Positions 9,062 to 18,357 are shown, counted from the stretch's first letter. The stretch: DNA of 64,000 nucleotides from Aggregatilinea lenta (GCF_003569045.1 NZ_BFCB01000001.1:589189-653188); one strand, 5' to 3'. The notes: generated from the sequence alone by a model not told the origin. Numbers and translations are program-made.

Positions 9062-10318
9062 TTACCCCGGCGGAGCGGCGGCCTCGCTGGCGAGGTAGAT
9101 CACCCCGGTGAAGTCGACGGCATCCGGTTGGAGCGACGCCGCTGCGCCAGCGTCACCGTAAAACGTCGCCAGCAGAAAGGCCGTCGCCATGTGGTCGATC
9201 AGATCGTGCGCGCGTGCCATGTCCCATACCGGGTCGGAGCAGCGGTCGAAGGCGGCGCGCTCCATCAGCGGCGTGCAGGCATTGGCGAACAGCAGGTGCT
9301 CGGCGTTTTCAAACACCACGAGGTGCCTGGTGGCGCTGGAGAGGCCGGTGTAAGCGGTGTAGGCGTCGCGGGGCGGATAAGTCGTGCTGTCCGCCGAGCC
9401 TACCATAATCATGGCCGGAATTGTGACATTTGCCAAGCCCGCCGCGCCAAAGATCGGCGCGTTCCACGGCGCGAGCGCGACGATGGCCTGAATGCGCGGA
9501 TCGGTTGTGGGCGGCCACAGCCCATCCGGCGGCGCGTCGAGGCCACGCAGATCCGCGATCTCACCCGCACGGTTCTGCAGGAAGCACACCATCTCATGCA
9601 CGGACACGCGCTGGCGGATCGTCAGCGCATCTGGCTCAGGGCTGCTCGGCGCGAGAGTTGTGTAGGTGGGATCGGCGCACCAGTCACTCAGCGCGCCGAA
9701 GTCCATCTGGGCGCCGCCCGCCGCCAGCGCGGTGTTCCCGCCAAAGGAGTGGCCCATCACCGCGACGTTCTGCCCATCGACCACGCCCACCAGCGGACTA
9801 TCTACGCCGGTTATGAAGTCGATCTCGGCCAGCACGTCCAGCGGGCGATAGGCGTAGCTGTCCGTGATATCGTTGACGTCGTTGCCACCCAGCAGCGAAT
9901 CGGCCAGCGTATTGCCGAGATGATCCGCCGAGATCACTACGAAGCCGTACGAGGCGAGGTGCTCCATCAGGTAGAGGCTTTGCAGGCGGAAGCCGCCGCT
10001 GCCGTGCGAAAACACCACCAGCGGGTAGGGGCCGTTGTCCGCGTCCGGGGCGGCGTCGCGCAGGGCGTTACCGTCCAGCGCGAGCACGCCGTAGCGGTAT
10101 TCGGCCTGTTGATCGGCGTTGTCGGGGTTGAGCGCAGGATACCAGATGGTCGCTTCGAGCGGGCGGTCCGGCTGCGGCACGATGACGTCCTGCGTGCCGA
10201 CGGCATAGGGGCCACGTTGGGCGTATTGGGGTGCGTCGGGGCGCCGGGCGTCTGCGCCGGGCGCGAACGGGAACAAGCCAAACAGCAGCACAACGATCAC
10301 GAACACACGACGCAGCAA
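9062..10318 (-). CDS. secreted PAF-acetylhydrolase/dienelactone hydrolase-like protein
   Basis: 418 residues beginning with TTG, chosen because AAGGAGG stands five to seven bases upstream. A signal peptide covers about residues 1-24 (VIVVLLFGLFPFAPGADA). The mature part follows the platelet-activating-factor acetylhydrolase pattern: VVFSHGSGGFR for the oxyanion region, MGHSFGGNTA with Ser191 as nucleophile, and ENAEHLLF for the catalytic histidine. It would act on soluble or lipid esters outside the cell (inference). It follows recO by 30 bases, so it may be read from the cdd-recO promoter. Confidence 0.85.
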   Translation of the reverse strand: MLRRVFVIVVLLFGLFPFAPGADARRPDAPQYAQRGPYAVGTQDVIVPQPDRPLEATIWYPALNPDNADQQAEYRYGVLALDGNALRDAAPDADNGPYPLVVFSHGSGGFRLQSLYLMEHLASYGFVVISADHLGNTLADSLLGGNDVNDITDSYAYRPLDVLAEIDFITGVDSPLVGVVDGQNVAVMGHSFGGNTALAAGGAQMDFGALSDWCADPTYTTLAPSSPEPDALTIRQRVSVHEMVCFLQNRAGEIADLRGLDAPPDGLWPPTTDPRIQAIVALAPWNAPIFGAAGLANVTIPAMIMVGSADSTTYPPRDAYTAYTGLSSATRHLVVFENAEHLLFANACTPLMERAAFDRCSDPVWDMARAHDLIDHMATAFLLATFYGDAGAAASLQPDAVDFTGVIYLASEAAAPPG

Positions 10319-10348
10319 GTCGCCCTCCTTACATAGGCTAAAGGCGCA

Positions 10349-11113
10349 TCAAAGCTCCTCGCGGCGAAGACGCCGCAAAAACTCCACACTCTGCAAGCGT
10401 TGTTCCAGCACGTACGTGATGTAGCCGAGCGAGTGCGTTTCCAGCTCGCGGTGCAGGTCCGGCCCCAGCCGCAGACCCTTGACGGCGTCCCAGGGCTGCT
10501 TCTGCATGTAGCGCATCGACTTGAGCGCGTTGAGGCTGATCGGCGCGCCGCGACTGCCGCCGGAGTGATCGGGGCAAATGACCCCGCCATCCGTCACGCT
10601 GAAGAACTGATCCTGGGGCGTCAGGCCTTCCTGGCCGACGGCACAGTGGTGCAGCGCAGGTGCGAAGCCCGCCATGCCCAGCAGCGCCAGCTCGTAATAG
10701 CGCGCCACGAGACGCGGATCGATGTCGGTGCACAGCCAGCCGAGCGCGTTGTTCAGCAGGTCAAACTCGGCGCGGCTGGCGTCCTGTTCGGCGGTGAAGC
10801 GATCGAGCAGCTCGACGAAGTGGCTGGCGTAGGTCGCACGCACGAGGTCCTCGCGCAGGGGCAGAAACGACTCTTTCATCTCCGCCTGCGTCACGATGTG
10901 CAGCTCGCGCCCGCGTGAGATAAGCATATCGACCCGCGCGTACAGCTCCACGTGGCCGGTCTTGCGCGCGGCGGTCTTACGCGCACCCTTGGCGATGGCG
11001 CGCAGCTTGCCGTGGCCGGGCGTCAGCAGCGTCAGCAGACGGTCGGCCTCACCGAAGTCCTGCCGCCGCAGCACGATCGCCTCCGTGCGAAAGACACGCT
11101 CGCGGGTTGCCAC
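10349..11113 (-). CDS. recO: DNA repair protein RecO
   Basis: 254 residues. The N-terminal OB-fold segment RVFRTEAIVLRRQDFGEADR, then LTPGHGKLRAIAKGARK, is the RecO hallmark; the remainder is the helical C-terminal domain. RecO anneals SSB-coated single strands and, with RecR, loads RecA in the RecF pathway. The start is GTG, two bases after the cdd stop, so its ribosome site lies inside the end of cdd. cdd-recO adjacency is a common arrangement. Confidence 0.93.
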   Translation of the reverse strand: MATRERVFRTEAIVLRRQDFGEADRLLTLLTPGHGKLRAIAKGARKTAARKTGHVELYARVDMLISRGRELHIVTQAEMKESFLPLREDLVRATYASHFVELLDRFTAEQDASRAEFDLLNNALGWLCTDIDPRLVARYYELALLGMAGFAPALHHCAVGQEGLTPQDQFFSVTDGGVICPDHSGGSRGAPISLNALKSMRYMQKQPWDAVKGLRLGPDLHRELETHSLGYITYVLEQRLQSVEFLRRLRREEL

Positions 11114-11115
11114 GT

Positions 11116-11562
11116 TCAGTCCGCCGCCTCCCCGTGTTCGACTTCAACCAGATCCGCCGGGCCAAACCCGTAGGGCAGCAAATCCTTGAGCGGCCCCTCA
11201 AAGCTGGACCTGCCTTGCGGATCGGCGGTGATGACCCACATCTCCGGGCCAAACTCGTACAGAAACTGGCGGCAGATGCCGCATGGCATGGCCGCGTTGC
11301 CGGTCACAATCGCCACCGCGCGGAAGCGACGCTCGCCTTCGCTGATCGCTTTCACGGCGGCGGTGCGCTCGCCGCAAATGGTCGCGCCGTAGGACGCGCT
11401 CTCGACATTGCAGCCGCTGTAAACCGTGCCGGAGTCGCCCAGGATCGCCGCGCCCACCGTGAAGTTGGAATAGGGCGCGTAAGCATTTTTACGCGCGCTG
11501 GCAGCGGCGTCGATCAGGCTGCGGCGCTGCTCGTCAGTCAGGGGAGAAAGGCTGGAAGTCAT
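11116..11562 (-). CDS. cdd: cytidine deaminase
   Basis: 148 residues, the usual length of the homotetrameric bacterial enzyme. Substrate-binding NVE is at 52-54, the catalytic and zinc motif ICGERTAA gives Cys63 and Glu65, and MPCGICRQ gives Cys94 and Cys97. It converts cytidine and deoxycytidine to uridine and deoxyuridine in pyrimidine salvage. First gene of the cdd-recO-hydrolase run; a TATAAT on the minus strand at 11615-11620 is its likely -10 element. Confidence 0.95.
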   Translation of the reverse strand: MTSSLSPLTDEQRRSLIDAAASARKNAYAPYSNFTVGAAILGDSGTVYSGCNVESASYGATICGERTAAVKAISEGERRFRAVAIVTGNAAMPCGICRQFLYEFGPEMWVITADPQGRSSFEGPLKDLLPYGFGPADLVEVEHGEAAD

Positions 11563-11582
11563 CGTGCTTCGCTCTCGTCATA

Positions 11583-11850
11583 AAACGGTCGTTTGTGCGT
11601 TTGAGGAAAGGGTAATTATATCTCAAACGGGTCTCTCGCGCCGTAAAATAAGCGAAGCCGGGCCGGGAATTGGCCTCAGAGACTTTTGAGTTTTTAGGAA
11701 ACGGGAGCGTAGAAAAAGAAACGTCACCCCCACGCGCTAACGCTCGTTTCCGGCGTCCCCGCGCATCGGATTGGAGAGGGGCCAGGAGGTGCGGTGCTCC
11801 TGGCGCAACGACGGTTTAGCCGTTCACGGCGTAAAAGCGCACAACACGCT
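11583..11850. other. intergenic stretch upstream of cdd
   Basis: About 270 bases without a gene. It holds the cdd -10 element (11615-11620), an A/T-richer stretch at about 11681-11725, and near 11771-11800 a fragment of the GGAGAGGGGCC repeat family followed by a short hairpin-like GGAGGTGCGGTGCTCC. Confidence 0.5.
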
Positions 11851-12516
11851 CTAAAGGAACGTGGCGATCGCGTCCAGGGGCTTGCGCTGAAGGTCGGGCA
11901 CGGCGGCGTCCTCGGCGGGGTAGCCGGTCACCAGCAGCAGGAACGGACGCTCGTTGTCGGGCCGGTCGAGGATGGTGTTGAGGAATTCCATCGGGCTGGG
12001 CGTGTGGGTGAGGGCCGCCAGCCCGGCGTGATGCAGCGCCGCGATCAGCAGGCCGGTCGCAATGCCCACCGATTCGTGCGCATAATAATGCTTGATCTGC
12101 CCGCCGTCCGGCGTGACGCCGTAGCGCTGCACGAAGATCGCGATCAGGTACGGCGCGGTTTCGAGGAACGGTTTGTGCTCGTCCGTGCCAAGCGGAGCGA
12201 GGGCGTCGAGCCATTCCTGGGTGGCGCGGCGCGTGTAAAACTCGTGCTCCTCGGCTTCCGCCGCCTCGCGGATCTGGCGCTTGATCGCCGCGTCCTGCAC
12301 GACGACGAACGACCACGGCTGCAGGTGCGCGCCGCTGGGGGCGGTGCCCGCCGTGCGCACGCAGTGCTCGATGATGTCGCGCGGCACGGCCCGGTCGGAG
12401 AAGGTGCGCACCGTGCGGCGGCGGTTCATCTCAGCGTAGAAATCCGCCGCGCGCTGCCGCATCTCCTCGACGGGATACTGCGCTGCGGCCAACGGAATCA
12501 GGGTCTGCTCGCTCAT
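11851..12516 (-). CDS. nitroreductase-family flavoprotein, iodotyrosine deiodinase-like
   Basis: 221 residues. [14 protein letters not shown] and [16 protein letters not shown] are the FMN-binding motifs of the nitroreductase fold. The middle ([29 protein letters not shown], then [14 protein letters not shown] and [11 protein letters not shown]) closely follows the iodotyrosine deiodinase/IYD branch rather than the NfsB or BluB branches. Such bacterial homologues can reductively dehalogenate halotyrosines, but the native substrate here is unknown. The frame is open to 12561; I chose the ATG at 12516 because GAGG lies about nine bases upstream and it removes the overlap with the preceding gene. 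Cotranscribed with the CorC-like gene (41-base gap). Confidence 0.85.
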   Translation of the reverse strand: MSEQTLIPLAAAQYPVEEMRQRAADFYAEMNRRRTVRTFSDRAVPRDIIEHCVRTAGTAPSGAHLQPWSFVVVQDAAIKRQIREAAEAEEHEFYTRRATQEWLDALAPLGTDEHKPFLETAPYLIAIFVQRYGVTPDGGQIKHYYAHESVGIATGLLIAALHHAGLAALTHTPSPMEFLNTILDRPDNERPFLLLVTGYPAEDAAVPDLQRKPLDAIATFL

Positions 12517-12557
12517 AACAGCCTCAACAGGTTTTGGCGCCGCAAAGCGCCTGCTCT

Positions 12558-13901
12558 TCAATCTGGCGACGCCGCCGGTTCCTCGCGCACGTCCTCCAGC
12601 GCTTCGGACCTGGGCACGCGCTGCACGCGGATCTTGCGGATACGGCGGTCGTCCACGGTGAGCACCTCCATCTTCAAGTGATCGTCCGTTTCGATCTGCT
12701 CACCGATGATCGGCACCTTGCCGAGCGTGCTGAAGATGTAGCCGCCGAGCGTGTCGCTCTCGTCGGTGGGCAGCTCCACGTCCAGCAGGCGGTTGAGGTC
12801 GTCCAGGTCGATCCCGGCGTCGAAGATGTACTCGTCGTCGTTAACTTTCTCCCAGACTTCTTCCTCGTTCACGTCGTACTCGTCACGGATCTCGCCCACG
12901 ATCTCCTCGATCAGGTCTTCGAGCGTGACCAGCCCCGCCGTGCCGCCGTATTCGTCCACCACGATCGCCAGGTGAATCTTGCGCTGCTGAAGCTCGGTCA
13001 GCAGGTCGCCCGCCTTTTTCGTTTCAGGCACGAAGTAGGCCGGGCGCAGGATGTCGCGCAGGGAGCGGTCGTAGTCCTGGTTCTGCCACATCAGCAGCAG
13101 GTCCTTGGCGTAGAGCAGGCCGCGAAGGTGGTCGATGTTGTCCTCAAAGACGGGGATGCGCGAGTGCCCGGCCTCCACGATGGTCGAGAGTGCCTTGGGC
13201 AGCGGCGTGGAGATGTCCAGCGCGACGAGGTCAATGCGCGGCACCATCACTTCACGCACCAGAGTGTCGCCGAACTGGAAGATGGAGTAGATCATCTCCT
13301 TCTCGTCGAATTCAATTGCGCCGCCTTCGGACCCGGCATCGACCATCATCTTGATCTCTTCTTCGGTGACCAGTGACGCGGACGCCAGCCCAGTCAGCGG
13401 CGCAGCAAGCCGGTTGCTGATCCACTGCGCGGCGCGCGTCAGCGGCGAGAATACCCCAGACAGCCCGCTGATCAGCCCGGCAGCCCAGATCGCCAGATCG
13501 TCGGCATGCCCCAGCGCGACGTTGGCCGGGATCATCTCACCAAACACCAGCGTCAGCAGTGCTACCACCAGCAGCACGCCGCCGTAGGCCAGCACGTCCG
13601 CCAGGGTCGCGTTCAGATCATCGCGGACCAGCCCGTCACGCAGCGGCGGGATGAGCACCGCCACGGTGATGAGCGCAATCGAGAAGTGAACCAGCAGGGT
13701 GATTACCTGCTGCGAGGCCAGGATACGCGTCGCGTCGTTCGCCAGCGTCAGCGCGCGGGAAGCGCGCCGGTCGCCTTCTTCAGCAAGGTCCTTGAGCCGG
13801 GCCTTGTGCGCGTTGATCAGGGAGGCGTACGCCATCTTGAAGACGGCGTTCAGCGCAATAAGCCCGACCAGTGCCAGAAGTCCGGTTAAGCTACTGTCCA
13901 C
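12558..13901 (-). CDS. CNNM/HlyC/CorC family membrane protein
   Basis: 447 residues in the standard order: DUF21 transmembrane region (about 1-180, with several hydrophobic helices), paired CBS domains (about 200-320, including [15 protein letters not shown] and [16 protein letters not shown]) and a CorC_HlyC C-terminal domain (about 335-425). Related proteins affect magnesium or cobalt export, or sodium-coupled magnesium transport. The start is GTG with AAAGGA seven bases upstream. The gene is followed by the deiodinase-like nitroreductase in the same direction. Confidence 0.9.
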   Translation of the reverse strand: MDSSLTGLLALVGLIALNAVFKMAYASLINAHKARLKDLAEEGDRRASRALTLANDATRILASQQVITLLVHFSIALITVAVLIPPLRDGLVRDDLNATLADVLAYGGVLLVVALLTLVFGEMIPANVALGHADDLAIWAAGLISGLSGVFSPLTRAAQWISNRLAAPLTGLASASLVTEEEIKMMVDAGSEGGAIEFDEKEMIYSIFQFGDTLVREVMVPRIDLVALDISTPLPKALSTIVEAGHSRIPVFEDNIDHLRGLLYAKDLLLMWQNQDYDRSLRDILRPAYFVPETKKAGDLLTELQQRKIHLAIVVDEYGGTAGLVTLEDLIEEIVGEIRDEYDVNEEEVWEKVNDDEYIFDAGIDLDDLNRLLDVELPTDESDTLGGYIFSTLGKVPIIGEQIETDDHLKMEVLTVDDRRIRKIRVQRVPRSEALEDVREEPAASPD

Positions 13902-14390
13902 AGACTATTCCTTTGATATGTGGGGATCGCGCACAGCGCGGGTTGGGAGCAGCAGACACGGCAAAGCAGCCGCGGGTATGCAAACACATACCGCCGCCGG
14001 GAAGGGTGGCTACAAAACACCGTATGAATGGGGAACGTTCGGGAGGCTCTTCAGATTGGCTTAGCATCATACACTACATAACCGTGAGTGCGGCCTAGGT
14101 GCGCGCCGCTACTTGGAGGCATTGTACCATACTTGCTTGAGGCGTCAAAGACCTGGGGAGTTAGGCAAGGGATTAAACCGGCATGATAAATTGATTTACC
14201 GGCAAGCTGCCACCGGGACGCAGATCTCTTAACCGTGCTGAGCTTATTTTGTCTTGAGCTTTCTACCACACTTTCTCACGCGAGTGTAGGGAAATAGCCT
14301 GATTTCGTCGCTGTTCAGCCGCCATTCATCGGCTATAATGTGGGATATCAAGGCGGCTTTTTTGGATAATGAGGGATTTTCACTCCTCCC
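13902..14390. other. 489-base intergenic region with promoter-like element
   Basis: No gene or recognised RNA. It should hold the divergent promoters for the CorC-like gene and the lipoprotein gene. A clear TATAAT is at 14334-14339 on the plus strand, 52 bases before the lipoprotein start, with only a poor -35 match. I see no further structure. Confidence 0.5.
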
Positions 14391-15215
14391 ATGCACCGGC
14401 AGCGCTGGCGTTTGTTGTGGATCTGGGTGGGGGTGTTGGTAGCAGGTTGTGGTCCGGTCTGGTCGTCAAATAACACTCCGGCCCCAACCCGTAATCCTAC
14501 GCTCCCGCTATTTGGGTATACCCTGCCTCTGCTCCTGTCGCCTACGCCCTGGTCGATTCACACTGCCACCCCGCTGATCCCGGTGGACGCTGCTACGCCG
14601 ACCGCCTCGCCCTACGCCTTCTACCTGCGCGCCGGCGCTCCCACCTGTTACGAGACCCCGCTGGGCAGCCTGATCTGCCTGGGGCAGGTCTATAACACGC
14701 TTGAAGCCCCGCTGGAAAATGTGATCGTGAACGTGACGCTGATCTCCCGCGAGGGCATCCCGCTGGACGACGCGTCCGCGCTGCTCGCCCGGGCGATCCT
14801 GCCCGCCGGCGCGCGCGGCCCCTACCGCGTGATCTTCGACAGCGTGCCCGCCGGATACGAGAGCGCCATCGCCGCGATCGACGCCGCCGAGGTCGCCATC
14901 GACGCCGAACATCGCTACGCCGACCTGGAGCTGCGCGAGGTCGCCGTGGTCTTCAACGAGCAGCAGTTCAAGGTGACGGTGTCCGTCGCCAACCGCAGCC
15001 GCCAGCCCGCCGACGAGCTGGTGCTGACGGTCACACTGCTGGATCGCAGCGGGCGGGTGACGGGCTTCCGGCAGGTGACGCTGGAGGACAACTACGCGCT
15101 GGCGCCCAACCAGCCTATGTCGCTAACCATCGGCGTGATCCCCCAGGGGCCGAACACGGTCTCGTTCGACGCCTTCGCCGAGGGGCTGTTGGTGTCCACG
15201 CCAGCGCCGAATTGA
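14391..15215 (+). CDS. lipoprotein with FxLYD-like domain
   Basis: 274 residues. A lipoprotein signal ends in the lipobox VAGC (Cys at about residue 20), followed by a Thr/Pro-rich linker to about residue 75. The rest looks like two beta-sandwich repeats: LICLGQVYNTLEAPLENVIV, and VVFNEQQFKVTVSVANRSRQ near the end, both resembling FxLYD domains, which occur in envelope proteins with unknown ligands. The ribosome site is poor: GAGGG is about 15 bases before the ATG. No functional partner is apparent nearby. Confidence 0.65.
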   Translation: MHRQRWRLLWIWVGVLVAGCGPVWSSNNTPAPTRNPTLPLFGYTLPLLLSPTPWSIHTATPLIPVDAATPTASPYAFYLRAGAPTCYETPLGSLICLGQVYNTLEAPLENVIVNVTLISREGIPLDDASALLARAILPAGARGPYRVIFDSVPAGYESAIAAIDAAEVAIDAEHRYADLELREVAVVFNEQQFKVTVSVANRSRQPADELVLTVTLLDRSGRVTGFRQVTLEDNYALAPNQPMSLTIGVIPQGPNTVSFDAFAEGLLVSTPAPN

Positions 15216-15294
15216 GTTAAGGACAGTTTTTAGCGGTCAGTTGGTAGTGGTTGGTTCATGCGGAGGAGCGACGAGGCCGCGTCTTGTCAGGTAA

Positions 15295-15745
15295 TCAGCC
15301 TTCATAGTCCGGTGAATCGAGTTCGAGTTCATCCAGCACGAGTATCAAAATTTCTGTAACGCGCTTAAGCCGCATATCGTTCGTTAAAAAGGCATTACAA
15401 TCCGCGTCAATCGCAGAGGCAATATGAAGCGCATCCGGCGCGCGCAGATTATACCGGGCACAAAGATCGGCTGCGGACTCTGTGACACGAGCCGTAATGG
15501 GAAGAAGCTGGAAATCAGCATTTTCCACCAGAATATTGTGATACCGTTGTTTAAGGGGATCATTCCCTTTTCGCAGGGGGTGGATCAGCACTTCTGTCAG
15601 CGTCAACACTCAATTGTATACCGCTAGAGATTTGGTTTCTATAGCTGCGATAACAGCATCCATCCGTGCGATATAGTTGGGATTCACTTCGACATAATAA
15701 ATTAAGCGGCGCAGTTTCGATATACAGCCTCCGCGTCGTGCTCAA
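15295..15745 (-). pseudogene. VapC-type PIN-domain toxin, frameshifted and interrupted
   Basis: Three pieces of a single PIN domain lie in two frames. The first reads RRLYIETAPL and then goes out of frame; a one-base shift restores IYYVEVNPNYIARMDAVIAA and on to SLAVYN; an in-frame TGA follows; then VLTLTEVLIHPLRKGNDPLK, APDALHIASA and FLTNDMRLKRV complete the domain. The N-terminal catalytic Asp position is occupied by Glu in YIETAP, a known variant in this subfamily. So at least two lesions break the gene. The likely start is a TTG at 15743-15745. It directly follows a small antitoxin-like gene in the same direction. A sequencing error could explain one lesion, less easily both. Confidence 0.72.
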
Positions 15746-15759
15746 TACCTCAGTGAGTC

Positions 15760-15990
15760 TCACGAATGTTCGCCCCACCCGTCACGAAGCTCGTCAATGT
15801 AGGTTCCTACATCTACGCCCTGCCAAATATCGGCTCCCAGGCCACGAAGCTCGGATAGACGATGTGACTTTTGAGGTGCTGTTTTCGGCGTCTCAGGCAG
15901 AACAAGCGCATCAATCAGGAGTTTTATCAGCTCTTTTTGCTCCTGCCGACTCAGTCCTTTGGCCTGTTCCACGATTTCGGTGAGTGTCAT
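15760..15990 (-). CDS. small antitoxin-like protein partnering the broken PIN toxin
   Basis: 76 residues. The first part (MTLTEIVEQAKGLSRQEQKE then LIKLLIDAL) is a helical segment resembling the short dimerisation regions of antitoxins, and the end (RGLGADIWQGVDVGTYIDEL) has the Trp- and acid-rich tail seen in antitoxins paired with PIN toxins. It ends 15 bases before the presumed toxin start. The type II pairing is inferred from order and size; I cannot assign a named antitoxin family with certainty. Confidence 0.65.
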   Translation of the reverse strand: MTLTEIVEQAKGLSRQEQKELIKLLIDALVLPETPKTAPQKSHRLSELRGLGADIWQGVDVGTYIDELRDGWGEHS

Positions 15991-16051
15991 GGTGGTTTAC
16001 CTCACTACGCAGGATGAGATCTATTGTAACGCAATCCGCAACGAGTAGATC

Positions 16052-16870
16052 TCACTCCGTATTCACCGCTCGCGTGAGGGCGGCCCATTCCTCCAGCGTC
16101 AGCGTCTCGGCGCGGCGGCTCGGATCGACGCCCGCCTGGGATAACAGCTCGTCGGCGCGTGCCTTGTTGAGGCTGAGGCCGCTGCTGAGCGAATTGCGGA
16201 GCTGCTTGCGCTTCTGGCTGAACCCCGCCCGCACCACGCGGAAAAACGCCTGTTCGCTGGGCACCTCGACGGGCGGCACAGCATATACGTCGATGCGCAC
16301 CACTGCCGACTCGACGTCAGGCCGGGGCCAGAACGCCGCCGGGTTGAGCTTCGCCACGATCTCCGGTTGGCCGTAAAATTGCACGCTGACGGCTAACAGA
16401 CTGAAGTCGCCGGGCGCGGCGGCAAGACGTTCCGCCACCTCGCGCTGTACGGTGAGCACCATCCGCTCCGGGCGCGGTCCCTGTTCGAGCAAACGCCGCA
16501 GGATCGCGCTGGTGATGTAGTAGGGCAGGTTCGCCACCACCGTGTACGGCGCGTCGCCGACCAGCGCGCGCAAGTCGATCTCCAAAATGTCGCCGTGCAG
16601 CACCTCGACGTGGGGCTGCGCGGCGAACTCCTGCTGGAGCAGCGGCACGAGCCGGTCGTCCAGCTCCACCGCGATGACGCGACCCGCTGCCTGCGCCAGA
16701 TAGCGCGTCAGGTTGCCGGTGCCGGGGCCGACTTCCAGCACAGTCGAGCCGGGCGTCAACTCCGCCACCGCGACGATCTTTTCCAGCGTGTTCGGATCGT
16801 GCAGGAAGTTTTGCCCCAGGCTTTTTTTTGGGTAGATGGCGTGCCGTTCGAGACGTTCTCTATCGTTCAT
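16052..16870 (-). CDS. rsmA: 16S rRNA dimethyladenosine transferase (KsgA)
   Basis: 272 residues. KKSLGQNFLHDPNTLEKIV is the family start; VLEVGPGTGNLTRYLA binds S-adenosylmethionine and VVANLPYYITSAILRRLL is the catalytic NLPY motif. It dimethylates A1518 and A1519 of 16S rRNA late in small-subunit assembly. I took the ATG at 16868-16870 as start because it yields the family N-terminus; the open frame upstream is unrelated. It lies 50 bases downstream of yabE, the order seen in many Gram-positive-type genomes. Confidence 0.95.
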   Translation of the reverse strand: MNDRERLERHAIYPKKSLGQNFLHDPNTLEKIVAVAELTPGSTVLEVGPGTGNLTRYLAQAAGRVIAVELDDRLVPLLQQEFAAQPHVEVLHGDILEIDLRALVGDAPYTVVANLPYYITSAILRRLLEQGPRPERMVLTVQREVAERLAAAPGDFSLLAVSVQFYGQPEIVAKLNPAAFWPRPDVESAVVRIDVYAVPPVEVPSEQAFFRVVRAGFSQKRKQLRNSLSSGLSLNKARADELLSQAGVDPSRRAETLTLEEWAALTRAVNTE

Positions 16871-16920
16871 GGTCCATCTTTTAGGTTGTTGGCGACATGA
16901 TAGGGCGGTGCAGGGCGTGG

Positions 16921-18000
16921 TTATTGGGCGGGTCTGGTTCCCAGCGCGACGAGGCGCGGCACCGGCATCTGTACAACCTGCCGGTCGCGGACGGTCCGGC
17001 TGACCGGCTCGCCGTCTTCGTAGCGCACGTACGCCGTCACCGTCGCGAGGCCGTCGCGGCCCTCCGCCATCACCTGCTGCGTCCCCGCCAGGAGCCACGG
17101 CGCGGGCAGATAGAGCGTGGACGCGGGTATGGCTTCGTCCTCAGTGATCAGTGCTGTCGTGACGCGCACCAGCCGGATGGTCATGCCCGGCTCCGGCAGC
17201 GTGTCCAGCGGCGGGATGGTGTAGTCGCTTCCACCCGGCGCAACGCCGATCAGGGCCAGCGCGTCGCCGATGGTTGGGCCGAGCACGCGTGTCGCGTACT
17301 GCCGCCCATCGGCGGCCAGCGTCACCGGAAACGAGCGCTCGATCTCGATCGCCATGCCGTCATATACGGCGGAATCGGGCGCGGGGCTGATCCGGTCGCC
17401 CACGTACAGGCCCAGGTCCAACGGAGCCAACGCATCGGCCACGGTCAGCGCGGTGGTGTGGAGCGTCTGCTCCTGGCCGCCGTCACGCAGAACGATCGCC
17501 GCACTGCGTTGCACGGTGAGCGTCTGCGGCGGCGCGTCCCAGGTCTGCGCGGCCAGCGTACTTGCTTCGAGCGGCGTGCCGTCCACCAGGATCACGTCGT
17601 ACGGGTCCAGCGCGACGCCCTGCTCGGCCAGGATCTCCGCCGGAGTGACCTGCATCGTGCGGATCGTGCGCGTGCTGCCGTCCACATCGACAATGACCGC
17701 GTGCGCGCGGCGGACCGTGATGGTCATGCCGTCCTGCGGGCGATCAGGCAGGCCCGGCTCGACCAGATCGCCCGGCTCCACCAGCACGTTTTCCGCGTCG
17801 AGCAGCTCCTGCACCGTCGCGGCGCGCGTATAGACCTGCCACGTCCGATCCTCGACGCTGATCGTCACGGCGCGGTGCGTCAGGCGGTAGGCCAGCGCCG
17901 CCCCGCCGATCAACAGCACGATCAGCAGCGCCAGCGCCCCGACCCACACACGGCGGTCGCGCCGCCGGAACAGGCGAGAAGGCAGCGTATCGTCGGTCAC
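16921..18000 (-). CDS. YabE-type protein with DUF348 repeats and G5 domain
   Basis: 359 residues from a GTG chosen because GGGAGG lies eight bases upstream; an earlier GTG at 18039 has no such site. One transmembrane helix at about 20-40 anchors it. Three DUF348 ubiquitin-like repeats follow (the first starts at AVTISVEDRTWQVYTRAATV), then a G5 domain near the end (RYEDGEPVSRTVRDRQVVQM). Family relatives (YabE, RpfB) usually continue with a 3D or resuscitation-factor catalytic domain that cleaves peptidoglycan; this protein stops right after G5, so it keeps only cell-wall-binding parts. It precedes rsmA and follows ffs. Confidence 0.85.
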   Translation of the reverse strand: MTDDTLPSRLFRRRDRRVWVGALALLIVLLIGGAALAYRLTHRAVTISVEDRTWQVYTRAATVQELLDAENVLVEPGDLVEPGLPDRPQDGMTITVRRAHAVIVDVDGSTRTIRTMQVTPAEILAEQGVALDPYDVILVDGTPLEASTLAAQTWDAPPQTLTVQRSAAIVLRDGGQEQTLHTTALTVADALAPLDLGLYVGDRISPAPDSAVYDGMAIEIERSFPVTLAADGRQYATRVLGPTIGDALALIGVAPGGSDYTIPPLDTLPEPGMTIRLVRVTTALITEDEAIPASTLYLPAPWLLAGTQQVMAEGRDGLATVTAYVRYEDGEPVSRTVRDRQVVQMPVPRLVALGTRPAQ

Positions 18001-18089
18001 GCGAGGTCCCTCCCGGTCACGGGCCAAAACCCACCCCACGCAACCGTATTGCGCGGAGACTCCGGGGAAACAAAACGGCGGATTGCGAG

Positions 18090-18208
18090 CACGTTGCTCG
18101 AACCAGGCACTCCTGCGGCACCCAGGGGGAAATCCTTAGTGCTGCTGCCTTCCGGCCCTGACACGGTTCGGATGCCCTGCCGCGCAGGACCCAGTCCGAG
18201 CAACCTAC
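18090..18208 (-). ncRNA. ffs: signal recognition particle RNA, small bacterial type
   Basis: On the minus strand the conserved apical domain is plain: GTGTCAGGGCCGGAAGGCAG and then CAGCACTAA, with the GGAA-type tetraloop and the symmetric and asymmetric internal loops that bind Ffh. The flanks GGTTGCTCGGACTGGG and CTGGTTCGAGCAAC pair to close the rod, and CCTGCG/CGCAGG forms the next helix. This is the short (about 115 nucleotide) 4.5S form without an Alu domain. Ends are set by helix closure and are accurate to a few bases. Confidence 0.95.
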
Positions 18209-18269
18209 CAGCAATCCACCGATCGTGGATCATGCTTTACGCTGCCTGTATCTGGTCTGACGTGACGCC

Positions 18270-18298
18270 ATAGTACCGATTCTGCCCCCAAAAGTCAA
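18270..18298 (-). promoter_or_regulatory. promoter upstream of ffs
   Basis: On the minus strand TTGACT (18293-18298), 17-base spacer, TACTAT (18270-18275). It lies about 60 bases before the mature SRP RNA end, so a short 5' leader would be removed. Confidence 0.65.
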
Positions 18299-18351
18299 CG
18301 CCGATTTGCCTACGCACCGCGCACCACGTGCGGAAATCCGCCCAGTGGACC

Positions 18352-18357
18352 TATAAT
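18352..18357 (+). promoter_or_regulatory. -10 element before the MinD-like gene
   Basis: TATAAT 40 bases before the MinD-like start; no good -35 box. It is divergent from the ffs promoter. Confidence 0.45.

Noticed and set aside
13902-14390. Short reading frames between the CorC-like gene and the lipoprotein
   Set aside because: Atypical codon use, no ribosome site and no recognisable similarity.
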